A DNA stretch of 64,000 bases, from assembly GCA_963828285.1 (NCBI GenBank), contig CAWHEB010000002.1:744001-808000 (forward strand), read 5' to 3'. The DNA is from DAIOEK01 sp963828285 (GTDB lineage Bacteria; Chloroflexota; Anaerolineae; Anaerolineales; Anaerolineaceae). Of the stretch, positions 7,337-15,551 are shown one piece after another. The translations under genes were made by a program, and so were the position numbers. The notes under the pieces are model-generated. The model worked only from the letters and a program-made list of their open reading frames with translations. It was not told where the DNA came from and ran no database searches. Each line of letters starts with the position of its first letter. Within the stretch, counting starts at the first letter, position 1.

Positions 7337-8559
7337 AAATCGGATTATTACATTACTCGTCTCCACCCATCGTTGGGGGAGTCGAGAGTGTACTTGCTGA
7401 TCATGCTCGATTAATGGCAAAATCCGGCCATTCGGTGACCATCATTGCCGGACGAGGGGAATCCTTTCAACACGATATTCCAGTACATATCCTTCCACTG
7501 CTGGATTCCCGGCATGCAGATGTCTTAAAGGTAAAATCTCAATTGGATCTGGGAAAGTGTCCAACGGCTTTCGATACCCTTCGTGAAAAGATTAAGACCG
7601 GGTTGCGCCTTGAAATGTCATCCTTGGATATTCTTATCGCCCATAATATTGGATCTCTTCACAAGAATTTAGCTTTGACAGCCGCCCTTTACGATATTCA
7701 CAAAGAAAGTAATAACCCCAAGGTCATATTATGGCATCACGACCTAGCCTGGACCGCAACCCAATATAAAAACGAGCTATATGATTCGTATCCATGGAAT
7801 TTATTGCGGACAAATTGGGAATGCATTACCCATGTGGTTGTCTCAGAGCAACGCCAGAAAGAACTGAGCACCCTGTTATCCATCCCGACTGATTCCATCC
7901 GAGTGATACCAAACGGTGTTGATATCAACAGATTCTACAAACTGGAACAAAAGACAATTCAACTCATGCAAAAGATGGAGCTGTATGACGCTGATCCATT
8001 ATTTTTATTGCCTGTCCGGCTGACACCCAGAAAAAATATCGAATTTGCAATCCGGATTCTGAAGGAATTAAAAAAAGTATTTCCCGATGCAATGCTATTA
8101 ATCACCGGACCAGAAGGACCTCATAATCCTGCAAACGCAGCATACAGACATAAAATTCACCAACTGATAGACGAGTTGGATCTGAGGCAGTCAGCACTTC
8201 TGTTAGCTGAAATTGAGCCAGAATCTGTACCGGATACAGTTATTTCCGATTTTTATAATCTGGCAGATGCTTTAATTTTTCCGAGCAAGGAAGAAGGATT
8301 TGGCATTCCGATCATTGAAGCGGGTTTTAGCGGTATTCCTGTATTTTGTTCCGATCTGCCGGTTTTTCGAGAGCTCGGACATGATGATGTCAGTTATTTC
8401 AATCCAAACTCATCTCCCAGAAAAATCGCCCATGAAATCTTTGACAGGTTACAAAATGAAACCACAGCCCGGTGGTCACGAATGGCAAAACATCATTTCG
8501 CCTGGGATTCTATCTATCTGCGGTTTATTGAGCGGTTAATCAGGGAGGTACTTAAATGA
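7333..8559 (+). CDS. GT4 family glycosyltransferase
   Basis: A 408-residue GT-B enzyme of family 4. Motifs: KIGLLHYSSPPIVGGVESV (GGVE glycine loop) at the N-terminus, VIPNGVDINRFY at the domain junction, LLPVRLTPRKNIEFAI, and FPSKEEGFGIPIIEAGFSG with the donor-binding Glu residues. The start overlaps the preceding gene by 4 bases and the stop overlaps the next by 4, so it is translationally coupled within the operon. Substrates are unknown; the context suggests a short oligosaccharide or solute rather than a cell-wall polymer. Confidence 0.9.
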   Translation: MKIGLLHYSSPPIVGGVESVLADHARLMAKSGHSVTIIAGRGESFQHDIPVHILPLLDSRHADVLKVKSQLDLGKCPTAFDTLREKIKTGLRLEMSSLDILIAHNIGSLHKNLALTAALYDIHKESNNPKVILWHHDLAWTATQYKNELYDSYPWNLLRTNWECITHVVVSEQRQKELSTLLSIPTDSIRVIPNGVDINRFYKLEQKTIQLMQKMELYDADPLFLLPVRLTPRKNIEFAIRILKELKKVFPDAMLLITGPEGPHNPANAAYRHKIHQLIDELDLRQSALLLAEIEPESVPDTVISDFYNLADALIFPSKEEGFGIPIIEAGFSGIPVFCSDLPVFRELGHDDVSYFNPNSSPRKIAHEIFDRLQNETTARWSRMAKHHFAWDSIYLRFIERLIREVLK

Positions 8560-10340
8560 AACCTGCTGTTACAAAAATTAAAACCGCTTTGGTACCCATC
8601 GGCGCAGGGGAAATTGGAAATTCGGCTCTATCTATTGCACAAGCAATCGCTCAAGAGATCATCCTGGTTGGCGTTGTAACCATCCCCGAAGGTGAACCTG
8701 TCAGCGCCGGTGCAGTGATAGCACGTCAGGTTCGCAAGAAATTAATGTCCTTTCGTAATCCATCCATCAGGTTTAAATCCTTTGTGATCGTATCTGAAAA
8801 ACCATGGAAAGATCTTTCAGCTGTGATCACAGCTGAAAAACCCGACCTTTTCATAGTCGAGTGGAAAGATGGGCAGATCTCTTGTGGTATACCAATTTCG
8901 GATGTTCTTTCACATTCACTGTGCAATGTCGCGATAATCCGCGGCAGTAAACAAGTAAAGATGGAAAAAACTTTGATCGCCGTTCGTGGTGGTCCACACG
9001 CGGAATTGGCTCTCTCTGTTGGAATCGGGCTGAAACCTGTCAAGCTGGATGTTCTACATCTTTCTCTTAAAGGCAATGTCAATGATGCCCCATTCAAGGG
9101 TTTAAAACATATTCTCAAGCAAATCCCTGAAGTAAATTTACGATCCATCGTTACCGATGATAGTTCCAAGACCATATTTGATGAGTCAAATCAGTATGAC
9201 CTGGTTGTACTTGGAGTGACCGCAAGCAAGAGTCTCGGCAGTTCATTAATAGGTCCCGTGGCAGAAAAACTTTTACGGGATTCAACCGCGACTGTGATGG
9301 TGGTTAAGACCCATCGCACAATTTCCGAAGGGATGTTCGACGAAACAGCTGGAGTTCAAGCGATTTCGATCCTTGTGGATAAATGGTTCGCAGAAAATAC
9401 ATTTCATGCCGATGAATTCGCAAATTTGAAACAACTCATCGGATTAAAAGAAAAACAAGGATCGCTCATCAGTCTGGCATTACCTGCTTTAAATGAAGAG
9501 AAGACTATCGGCAAAGTGATCACCACCATTAAGAAAGCATTGATGGATGAATATCCACTGTTGGATGAGATCGTTTTAGTTGATTCAGATTCGACTGATC
9601 AAACCCGAAAGATCGCAGAAGATCTCGGCATCCCGGTATATATCCATCAACAATTGTTACCAGAACTAGGTCCGCGTGAAGGAAAAGGGGAAGCACTTTG
9701 GAAGAGCTTAATGGTGACCAAAGGGGATATCATTGCCTGGGTCGACACTGATATCACCAACATCCATCCGCGTTTTGTTTATGGCATCATCGGACCACTC
9801 TTGTTAAACCGCAATATACAATTTGTGAAGGGATTTTATAGACGTCCACTCAAAGTTGGTAATCGTTTCCAGGTAGGAGTTGGCGGCAGAGTGACAGAAC
9901 TGGCAGCGCGACCGCTCTTGAACCTGTTTTACCCGGAACTATCCGGTGTCATCCAACCTCTGTCAGGAGAATACGCCGGAAGAAGAGAATCTCTGGAAAA
10001 AGCAATCTTCTTTTCGGGATACGGGGTGGAAACAGGATTGTTGATCGATATTTTCGAAAATTATGGACTCAGAGCAATCGCCCAATCCGACTTGCTCGAA
10101 CGGATCCATCATAACCAGGGGTTGGAAGCATTGAGCAAAATGTCCTTTGCAATCATTCAGACAGTTTTGCGGAAGCTAGAAACGCGGTATGAAAGAGCCA
10201 TCATTGAAGACGTAAATAAGACCATGAAATTGATCCGCTATTCCAAAGGTGGATATTATCTCGACGTGGAAGAAATAGCCGAAGTAGAACGGCCACCCAT
10301 GCAATCATTACAAACGTACAGGGAGAGAAAAAAGAGTTGA
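8556..10340 (+). CDS. gpgS: USP-USP-GT81 fusion: glucosyl-3-phosphoglycerate synthase
   Basis: A 594-residue fusion. Residues 1-130 and about 131-265 each look like a universal-stress-protein (UspA) domain; the second has LVVLGVTASKSLGSSLIGP, near the usual G-2X-G-9X-G-S/T ATP motif. From about residue 300 a GT81 domain follows: SLALPALNEEKTIG, IVLVDSDSTDQTR, the metal-binding VDTDITNIHPRF, GREGKGEALW-like GPREGKGEALWKS and PLSGEYAGRRE. GT81 enzymes transfer glucose from NDP-glucose to 3-phosphoglycerate. It overlaps both neighbours by 4 bases. The tandem USP fusion is not the usual GpgS architecture (about 300-330 residues) and could tie solute synthesis to ATP or stress state. Confidence 0.88.
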   Translation: MKPAVTKIKTALVPIGAGEIGNSALSIAQAIAQEIILVGVVTIPEGEPVSAGAVIARQVRKKLMSFRNPSIRFKSFVIVSEKPWKDLSAVITAEKPDLFIVEWKDGQISCGIPISDVLSHSLCNVAIIRGSKQVKMEKTLIAVRGGPHAELALSVGIGLKPVKLDVLHLSLKGNVNDAPFKGLKHILKQIPEVNLRSIVTDDSSKTIFDESNQYDLVVLGVTASKSLGSSLIGPVAEKLLRDSTATVMVVKTHRTISEGMFDETAGVQAISILVDKWFAENTFHADEFANLKQLIGLKEKQGSLISLALPALNEEKTIGKVITTIKKALMDEYPLLDEIVLVDSDSTDQTRKIAEDLGIPVYIHQQLLPELGPREGKGEALWKSLMVTKGDIIAWVDTDITNIHPRFVYGIIGPLLLNRNIQFVKGFYRRPLKVGNRFQVGVGGRVTELAARPLLNLFYPELSGVIQPLSGEYAGRRESLEKAIFFSGYGVETGLLIDIFENYGLRAIAQSDLLERIHHNQGLEALSKMSFAIIQTVLRKLETRYERAIIEDVNKTMKLIRYSKGGYYLDVEEIAEVERPPMQSLQTYRERKKS

Positions 10341-10898
10341 CAAAATTCTGTTTAATTCGTCACGGTCAGACAGATTGGAATTTGGAAGGCCGCTATCAAG
10401 GGCAGAGCAATGTCTCGTTAAACCAAACTGGCCGTGAACAGGCTCACAGTGTAGCCCGAAAAATAAATAAACATAAATTTGAATTGATCTTTACAAGTGA
10501 TCTGGATCGGGCAAAAGAGACTTCTGGAATCATAGCCGCCGAATTGAATGTTCCCATTGAAGTTGATCCCAGATTGCGGGAGATCAACCAGGGCGAATGG
10601 GAAGGTAAACATGTGGATGTAATCAAGAATCTCTTTAGCGAGATGTGGAAACAACGAACAATTTCGGCGTCCAGTGTTCGTCCCCCGGGAGGAGAGACTG
10701 TCGAAGAAGTGGGGGCACGGGTGTATGCTGCCTTGAATGATATCGCTGCTCAATATCCCAATGGACAGATCATCATCGTATCGCATGGACTCGCGTTAGC
10801 TACAGTTATATGTAAAACAGAAGACCTGCCAATTAAGCAGGGCGTTCACATTGATTCCGAATAATGTTGAACCGAAATGGGTGACCTGGGGGGAATAG
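10337..10898 (+). CDS. gpgP: Histidine phosphatase (likely GpgP), C-terminal frameshift
   Basis: Histidine phosphatase superfamily protein with the catalytic RHG motif (CLIRHGQTDWN) and VSHGLALAT. After gpgS it probably dephosphorylates glucosyl-3-phosphoglycerate to glucosylglycerate. It starts with TTG at 10337, overlapping the gpgS stop. The unshifted frame ends at 10864 after QGVHIDSE. A single-base change of frame near 10840 gives FTLIPNNVEPKWVTWGE ending at 10898, which matches the usual family C-terminus (TLIP.N). The shift is therefore probably an indel or sequencing error. The function is inferred from the neighbour. Confidence 0.8.
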
Positions 10899-11042
10899 AT
10901 CACCGATGGATTTTTGTTGGTGCAGATTTGATAAGTCAAAGTGCTAACCAACCAAACCCTCCCGCCAGGAAAGATTTTTTAGATACTAATTAATTGGCAG
11001 GATGGGCTTTCTTTTACAATAGGATGGGATGAGTGACTCGGA

Positions 11043-11879
11043 TTATCCCTTGACTGCACCAGCAACCACGCCTTTGATAATGTACTTCTGGAGGGACAAG
11101 TAAAAGATGATGATGGGAAGGATACCTAGAACAAGCATTGCCATCATTGCACCCATATCCCGGCTGCCGTAACCTCCCTGCAAATACTGAACAGCAATCG
11201 GGATTGTGCGGTAATTGCTACCAATTACCAGGTAAGGGAGTAAATAATCATTCCAAACCCACATGGTATTCAATATTGCCACAGTGATGCTGATCGGCTT
11301 GAGGATTGGAAACACAATCCAAAAGAATGTCTGGATGGGATTACACCCGTCGATCGTTGCCGCTTCTTCGATTTCGTGCGGAATACTTTTGATGAATCCG
11401 CTAAATATAAAGACAGATAACCCAGCACCAAACCCGAGATAGATCACAATGATCCCAATCGGATTATCCAGATGGGTAATATTTGCCATTTTTGACATGG
11501 TGAACATCACCATCTGAAATGGAACGATCATAGAAAATACAAGCAGATAATAAATCATTGTACTGAACTTCGATTTCACCCGAGTGATACACCATGCAGT
11601 CATGGATGTAAAAAGAACAATAGCTCCTACGGAAAAAACAGTAATGAAAAGGGAATAACCAAACGCTTGAATGAATCCAGTCTTAGCTACTCCACTGATG
11701 TAGTTTTTTACTCCCGAGAATGTTTGCGCGTCGGGAAGAGCAAAAGGAGTATCCGAGATAAAAAACCTTCCTTTAAAGGAATTCATAAAAACAATAAGAA
11801 TAGGTGTGAGAAATAATACTGCCAGAATGAGCAGAAAAATGAAAGTGATGCTGTTTTGAAATTTCTTTTGGGTATCCAT
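11043..11879 (-). CDS. Sugar ABC transporter permease (MalG/CUT1 type)
   Basis: A 278-residue inner-membrane permease of the CUT1 carbohydrate family with six predicted membrane segments. The cytoplasmic EAA loop is EIEEAATIDGCNPIQTFFWI, which docks the ATPase. It starts 1 base before the end of the preceding permease gene. No ATPase gene is visible, but CUT1 systems commonly share a distant MsmK-type ATPase. Confidence 0.93.
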   Translation of the reverse strand: MDTQKKFQNSITFIFLLILAVLFLTPILIVFMNSFKGRFFISDTPFALPDAQTFSGVKNYISGVAKTGFIQAFGYSLFITVFSVGAIVLFTSMTAWCITRVKSKFSTMIYYLLVFSMIVPFQMVMFTMSKMANITHLDNPIGIIVIYLGFGAGLSVFIFSGFIKSIPHEIEEAATIDGCNPIQTFFWIVFPILKPISITVAILNTMWVWNDYLLPYLVIGSNYRTIPIAVQYLQGGYGSRDMGAMMAMLVLGILPIIIFYLSLQKYIIKGVVAGAVKG

Positions 11880-12222
11880 CAGCTTTCAATCTCCTTATTT
11901 CTTGTAAGGCGAAGCTGGATCAAAACGATCAAGGCGACAAAAATAAAGAAAACAACTGCTTTTGCCTGACCAACACCTTCATATCCATTGCGTCCATAGA
12001 ACGTGTTAAAAATATCAAGGGCAAGCATCGCAGAAGCTTTCCCAGGTGCCCCCGCTGTCAGAGCAAGATTTTGATCAAAGAGCTTGAATGAATTTGTAAT
12101 GTGAACCTGGTGAAAGATAAATAAATTCCCATTAAAGAATGGGATGAAAAAAAAGCTATCAAGAATGCAATAATCGTCGGAAGTGTAAAAAACAAGTAGT
12201 AGCTTTTTGGCATCTTTTGCAC
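11879..12222 (-). pseudogene. Sugar ABC permease (MalF type), large internal deletion
   Basis: The N-terminus (MPKSYYLFFTLPTIIAFLIA, first membrane helix) and the C-terminus (NSFKLFDQNLALT, ending VLIQLRLTRNKEIES) of a MalF-type permease are joined with roughly 200 residues missing between them, including the EAA loop. A frameshift at an A8/T8 run near 12152 separates the two parts. A GTG start follows GGAG. Importers of this type need both permeases, so the transporter should be inactive unless the deletion is an assembly artefact. Confidence 0.8.
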
Positions 12223-12266
12223 TGTAATTCTCCTACACCGCAGTATGATCGCGCATTACATTCTGT

Positions 12267-12299
12267 ATTACCCCGCGCTCGAATTGAGCGCGGGGTAAT
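12267..12299 (-). terminator. Perfect 14-bp hairpin between binding protein and permease genes
   Basis: Arms 12267-12280 and 12286-12299 are exact complements (core CCCCGCGCTC) around a 5-base loop. There is no strong U tract, so it is more likely a processing or attenuation stem that keeps binding-protein mRNA in excess over permease mRNA, as in malE-malF, than a full terminator. Confidence 0.7.
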
Positions 12300-12318
12300 A
12301 AGAAAATACTATTCCGGT

Positions 12319-13746
12319 TTACTTGTTGCTTTCAATCTTCCATTGGTCAACAACCAGGGTCTTGACTGCATCCCAAGTCATCGATCCTTGCGCGTACTGT
12401 AACAAAGCAGCGCCAAAATTGTTCTTGAAGGTCTGATTCGGGAATTTCACGAAGTTCCAAGACACATTGTAAAGATCAGTGTTACTGGTATAGCGAAGGA
12501 CTTCCTTAGCCAACGGATCAGTTGGTTTTTCATTGTCCGCAAAAGTATCAAACGGAGCGATGAATTTCAGATCGTTGGTAACGAAGGCTTTTCCTTTTTC
12601 ACTGCTATACAACCAGTAGATGAAATCAGCAGCCAGTTTCTGTTTTTCAGGAGAAGCCTGTTTATTAATTGCGAAGAAGTTTTCAGTCCCGACATTGATC
12701 GACTGTTTTTCTTCCCCAGGCATGCCTGTATATATTGGCAGGAATTTTACATCTTCCGGTTTGACTGTATTTCCGTCAACACCTGAGATCTGTCCCCAAG
12801 CCCAGTTACCATTTTGTACCATCGCAGATTGACCTAAAGCAAACTCAGCCATTGAATCATCCACACTCTTGCTTCCGAGTAAGGTAGATGGTGTTACAGA
12901 GTTGTTGATGTACAGATCGAAGATATTCTTGAAATTGTCACCATATTGGAACTTAATTTCCTTGGTGGCATCGCTTGCCAGACTTACTTTGTTATCGCGC
13001 CACTCATAGAATACAGGAACATTCGCGAGATGTGTCTGCCAACGCCAGTCTTCACCTGGTTTCAGGGATGTGGATGAAAATACACCTTTGATCCCAAGGG
13101 CATCTTTTTGTGCGGTCATGTCTTCAACAACTTCTTTTAACTTTGCAAAATTGTTGACATCTGCCATGGATGTCGCTTTCGCACCTGGTAGAGCAAAGTA
13201 CTTGTTCATAATGGCATCGTTGTAAATGATCCCATAGCCTTCAACGACATACGGAATCCCATAAACGCCATCGCCATCGGTGACTGCCATGGATTTATCG
13301 GTGAGATGTTTATAAAGTTCAGTATCTTTCAGATCGGCAGTGTAATCCTTCCAGGCGGCATAACCAACGGGACCGTTGATCTGGAATAAGACTGGTGCGT
13401 CAGTCTTTGCTACTTCTGATTTTAGAGTTTGTTCGTAAGTACCTGATGCGGCAGTGACCACTTTGAGAGTGACACCGGTCTCAGCTTTATATTCTTCTGC
13501 AATCTTTGTATAAATTTCCGAGACTTCGGGTTTGAAATTCAGGTAATACAATTCTCCACCTGCAGCAGCGGGGGCTTCGGCGGCAGGAGCTTCAGCAGCA
13601 GGCGCTTCAGCAGCAGGCGCTTCGGCAACAGGCGCTTCGGCAACAGGAGGTTCAGCGACTGGTGCTTGCGTAGCTGGTGTGCACGCTCCAATGGCAAACA
13701 CAAAGATCAGTATAAAACTTAATATGGGAAGCAACTTCTTAGACAT
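12319..13746 (-). CDS. Extracellular sugar-binding lipoprotein of ABC importer
   Basis: A 475-residue family 1 solute-binding lipoprotein. The signal peptide (MSKKLLPILSFILIFVFAIG) ends at the lipobox cysteine (AIGAC). A low-complexity Ala/Pro/Glu linker of about 40 residues, made of repeated AEAP units, tethers the binding domain, which includes VYGIPYVVEGYGIIYND, MVQNGNWAWGQI and NVGTENFFAINKQ. The ATG at 13746 lies 6 bases after GGAG; an in-frame TTG further upstream lacks a site. It is the first gene of the importer operon. The sugar cannot be predicted. Confidence 0.92.
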   Translation of the reverse strand: MSKKLLPILSFILIFVFAIGACTPATQAPVAEPPVAEAPVAEAPAAEAPAAEAPAAEAPAAAGGELYYLNFKPEVSEIYTKIAEEYKAETGVTLKVVTAASGTYEQTLKSEVAKTDAPVLFQINGPVGYAAWKDYTADLKDTELYKHLTDKSMAVTDGDGVYGIPYVVEGYGIIYNDAIMNKYFALPGAKATSMADVNNFAKLKEVVEDMTAQKDALGIKGVFSSTSLKPGEDWRWQTHLANVPVFYEWRDNKVSLASDATKEIKFQYGDNFKNIFDLYINNSVTPSTLLGSKSVDDSMAEFALGQSAMVQNGNWAWGQISGVDGNTVKPEDVKFLPIYTGMPGEEKQSINVGTENFFAINKQASPEKQKLAADFIYWLYSSEKGKAFVTNDLKFIAPFDTFADNEKPTDPLAKEVLRYTSNTDLYNVSWNFVKFPNQTFKNNFGAALLQYAQGSMTWDAVKTLVVDQWKIESNK

Positions 13747-14509
13747 TTTTCTCTCCTTCAAACGTTTGTCTTTGCTTTGGTTTTATTCTTAATAGAGCAG
13801 ATCACTTTTATCAGCATCACCACCTTTCGGAATATCCATTACTTCTTTAATGAATAAAGGAACGATATTCATTCGGCTATTGTTATCAGTCTTTTCAAAA
13901 AAATGCTTAGGGTGGTTTATACGCTTATATTCTGAGGAAATGATTGGCTGACAATACGGTACGGTCTATTTCATTGATAATATTTTCAGGGTTGTTTTCT
14001 TTATTGATAGATTGATTCTATCAATAGCAATTTGACCGATATCGATGTTGTTTTCTAATAATTCCCACCTGAAGTAAGCGTTCACCCTACCTCATTCGTA
14101 ATTCTTCATTATATTTCTAGTAAAAATTCTATATTGCCTCATTTAATAATATAACGTTTTAGAAATTAATCCAGATAATTACCTTTCTTGTTCAAGGATA
14201 GATAGCTTCCGTTGCGATTAATTATTGATATTTTGGATCAAAACTCGTTCCAGAACTAGTTTCGGCAATTAATAAACTTTGGGTGGCATTATTGTTGAAT
14301 TTACAAGGTGTGTAGATGTAATATTAATCTGAAGAAGACTTGATTTGATATTGGCACTATAGCGTGGACCGTTGAAGCTAGTTATTCTATCCAAATATGT
14401 ATTTTATGTCGGTTAAGGTCAAATCAGATCTTAGAGCATCAGGATCCAGCCACATATCTGTCATAACATCCTTATACCAGGTTGTCATAAAATGACCCGG
14501 GGAAAGCAA
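13747..14509. other. Long AT-rich intergenic region
   Basis: This gap of about 760 bases separates the importer from the oxidase operon. Apart from a degraded regulator-like fragment at 13925-14085 I see no coding frame, RNA gene or repeat. The promoters of both flanking operons must lie here, but no convincing -35/-10 pair was found. Confidence 0.5.
13925..14085 (-). pseudogene. Possible C-terminal remnant of a LacI-type regulator
   Basis: The minus strand encodes YFRWELLENNIDIGQIAIDR and, after a frameshift, ENNPENIINEIDRTVLSANH before a stop. 'IDIGQIAIDRI' resembles the helix near the end of LacI-family sugar regulators, which often accompany CUT1 importers. Upstream sequence is full of stops, so at most a fragment remains. 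Confidence 0.3.
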
Positions 14510-15529
14510 ATGACAATCCAAAAAGTAAAAAGATCTGTATCGGTTTTTTTCTTGCTCTTGTGTACCGGATGCTCTGAGATCCCGGCGGTATTCAGACCTG
14601 CTTCCATTAGCGCAAAAGTTACTTCGGAACTAATACAAACCGTTTTTATCATATCTGCCATTGGATTTGTTGTTGTTGAAAGCATCCTGTTGTTTACTGT
14701 TTTTAAGTATCGAAGTGCAGATAATTCAAAAGAAATTCCGCCCCAGATCGAGGGTAATCGAAGATTGGAAATCATTTGGACAACAGCGGTCACTGTCATT
14801 CTTGCAGTAATCTTTATCATTTCCCTTAACCCTCTTTGGATCATATCCTATCCACCTGCATCCAAATCAGGAGCATCTTCAACAGAAAACTTGAACATCC
14901 AAGTAATCGGACGTCAATGGTACTGGGAATTTGATTACCTGGATTATCAAGTCAATACTGCAAATGAACTACATATCCCGGTTGGAGTTCCGGTGATGTT
15001 TGAATTGGTATCCGCAGATGTCATACACAGCTTTTGGGTACCCGAATTGAGTGGAAAGATCGACGTGATCCCCGGACATACAAATAGAATTTGGATACAA
15101 GCTGAGAAACCCGGCATTTATGAAGGACAATGTGCGGAATTCTGCGGTGTGGAACATGCACATATGCGAATGCTGGTTATCGCGGAATCAAAAGAACAAT
15201 TTGAAGCCTGGTTACTGCATCAACAAACAGTTCCCAAAGCAGATCTCACATCAGACGAAACCGAAGGGGAATCGCTTTTCCTTTCCGGGTCCTGCAGTAG
15301 CTGCCACTCGATCAAAGGAACGGAAGCGGATGGTACCCAAGGACCCGATCTCACTCATTTTGCGAGCAGGACAACTTTTGCCGGAGGATCCTTTCAAAAT
15401 ACACCGGAAAACATATCCAAATGGTTGAAGAACCCACAAGAAATGAAACCTGGAAATCAAATGCCCAATCTAGGATTATCAGACAATGATATCCGCTTAC
15501 TGCAAGCTTACCTTGAAAATCTGAAATAA
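14510..15529 (+). CDS. coxB: Cytochrome c oxidase subunit II with fused cytochrome c (caa3 type)
   Basis: A 339-residue subunit II. A lipoprotein-like signal (FFLLLCTGC) is followed by two membrane helices (residues about 45-120) and the cupredoxin domain. Its binuclear CuA ligands are in CAEFCGVEHAHM, with HSFWVPELSGK and RQWYWEF before it. A C-terminal cytochrome c domain carries CSSCH for covalent heme and the axial Met in NQMPNLGL. It takes electrons from cytochrome c or an equivalent and passes them to subunit I. The ATG at 14510 follows GGGGAAAG; an in-frame ATG at 14492 is possible. First gene of the oxidase operon. Confidence 0.95.
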   Translation: MTIQKVKRSVSVFFLLLCTGCSEIPAVFRPASISAKVTSELIQTVFIISAIGFVVVESILLFTVFKYRSADNSKEIPPQIEGNRRLEIIWTTAVTVILAVIFIISLNPLWIISYPPASKSGASSTENLNIQVIGRQWYWEFDYLDYQVNTANELHIPVGVPVMFELVSADVIHSFWVPELSGKIDVIPGHTNRIWIQAEKPGIYEGQCAEFCGVEHAHMRMLVIAESKEQFEAWLLHQQTVPKADLTSDETEGESLFLSGSCSSCHSIKGTEADGTQGPDLTHFASRTTFAGGSFQNTPENISKWLKNPQEMKPGNQMPNLGLSDNDIRLLQAYLENLK

Positions 15530-15551
15530 ACCACGAAATCAGGAGTTGTCT

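Noticed and set aside
14485..14844. Open frame of 119 codons opposite coxB
   Set aside because: It is the antisense shadow of a well-conserved oxidase subunit with clear cofactor ligands.
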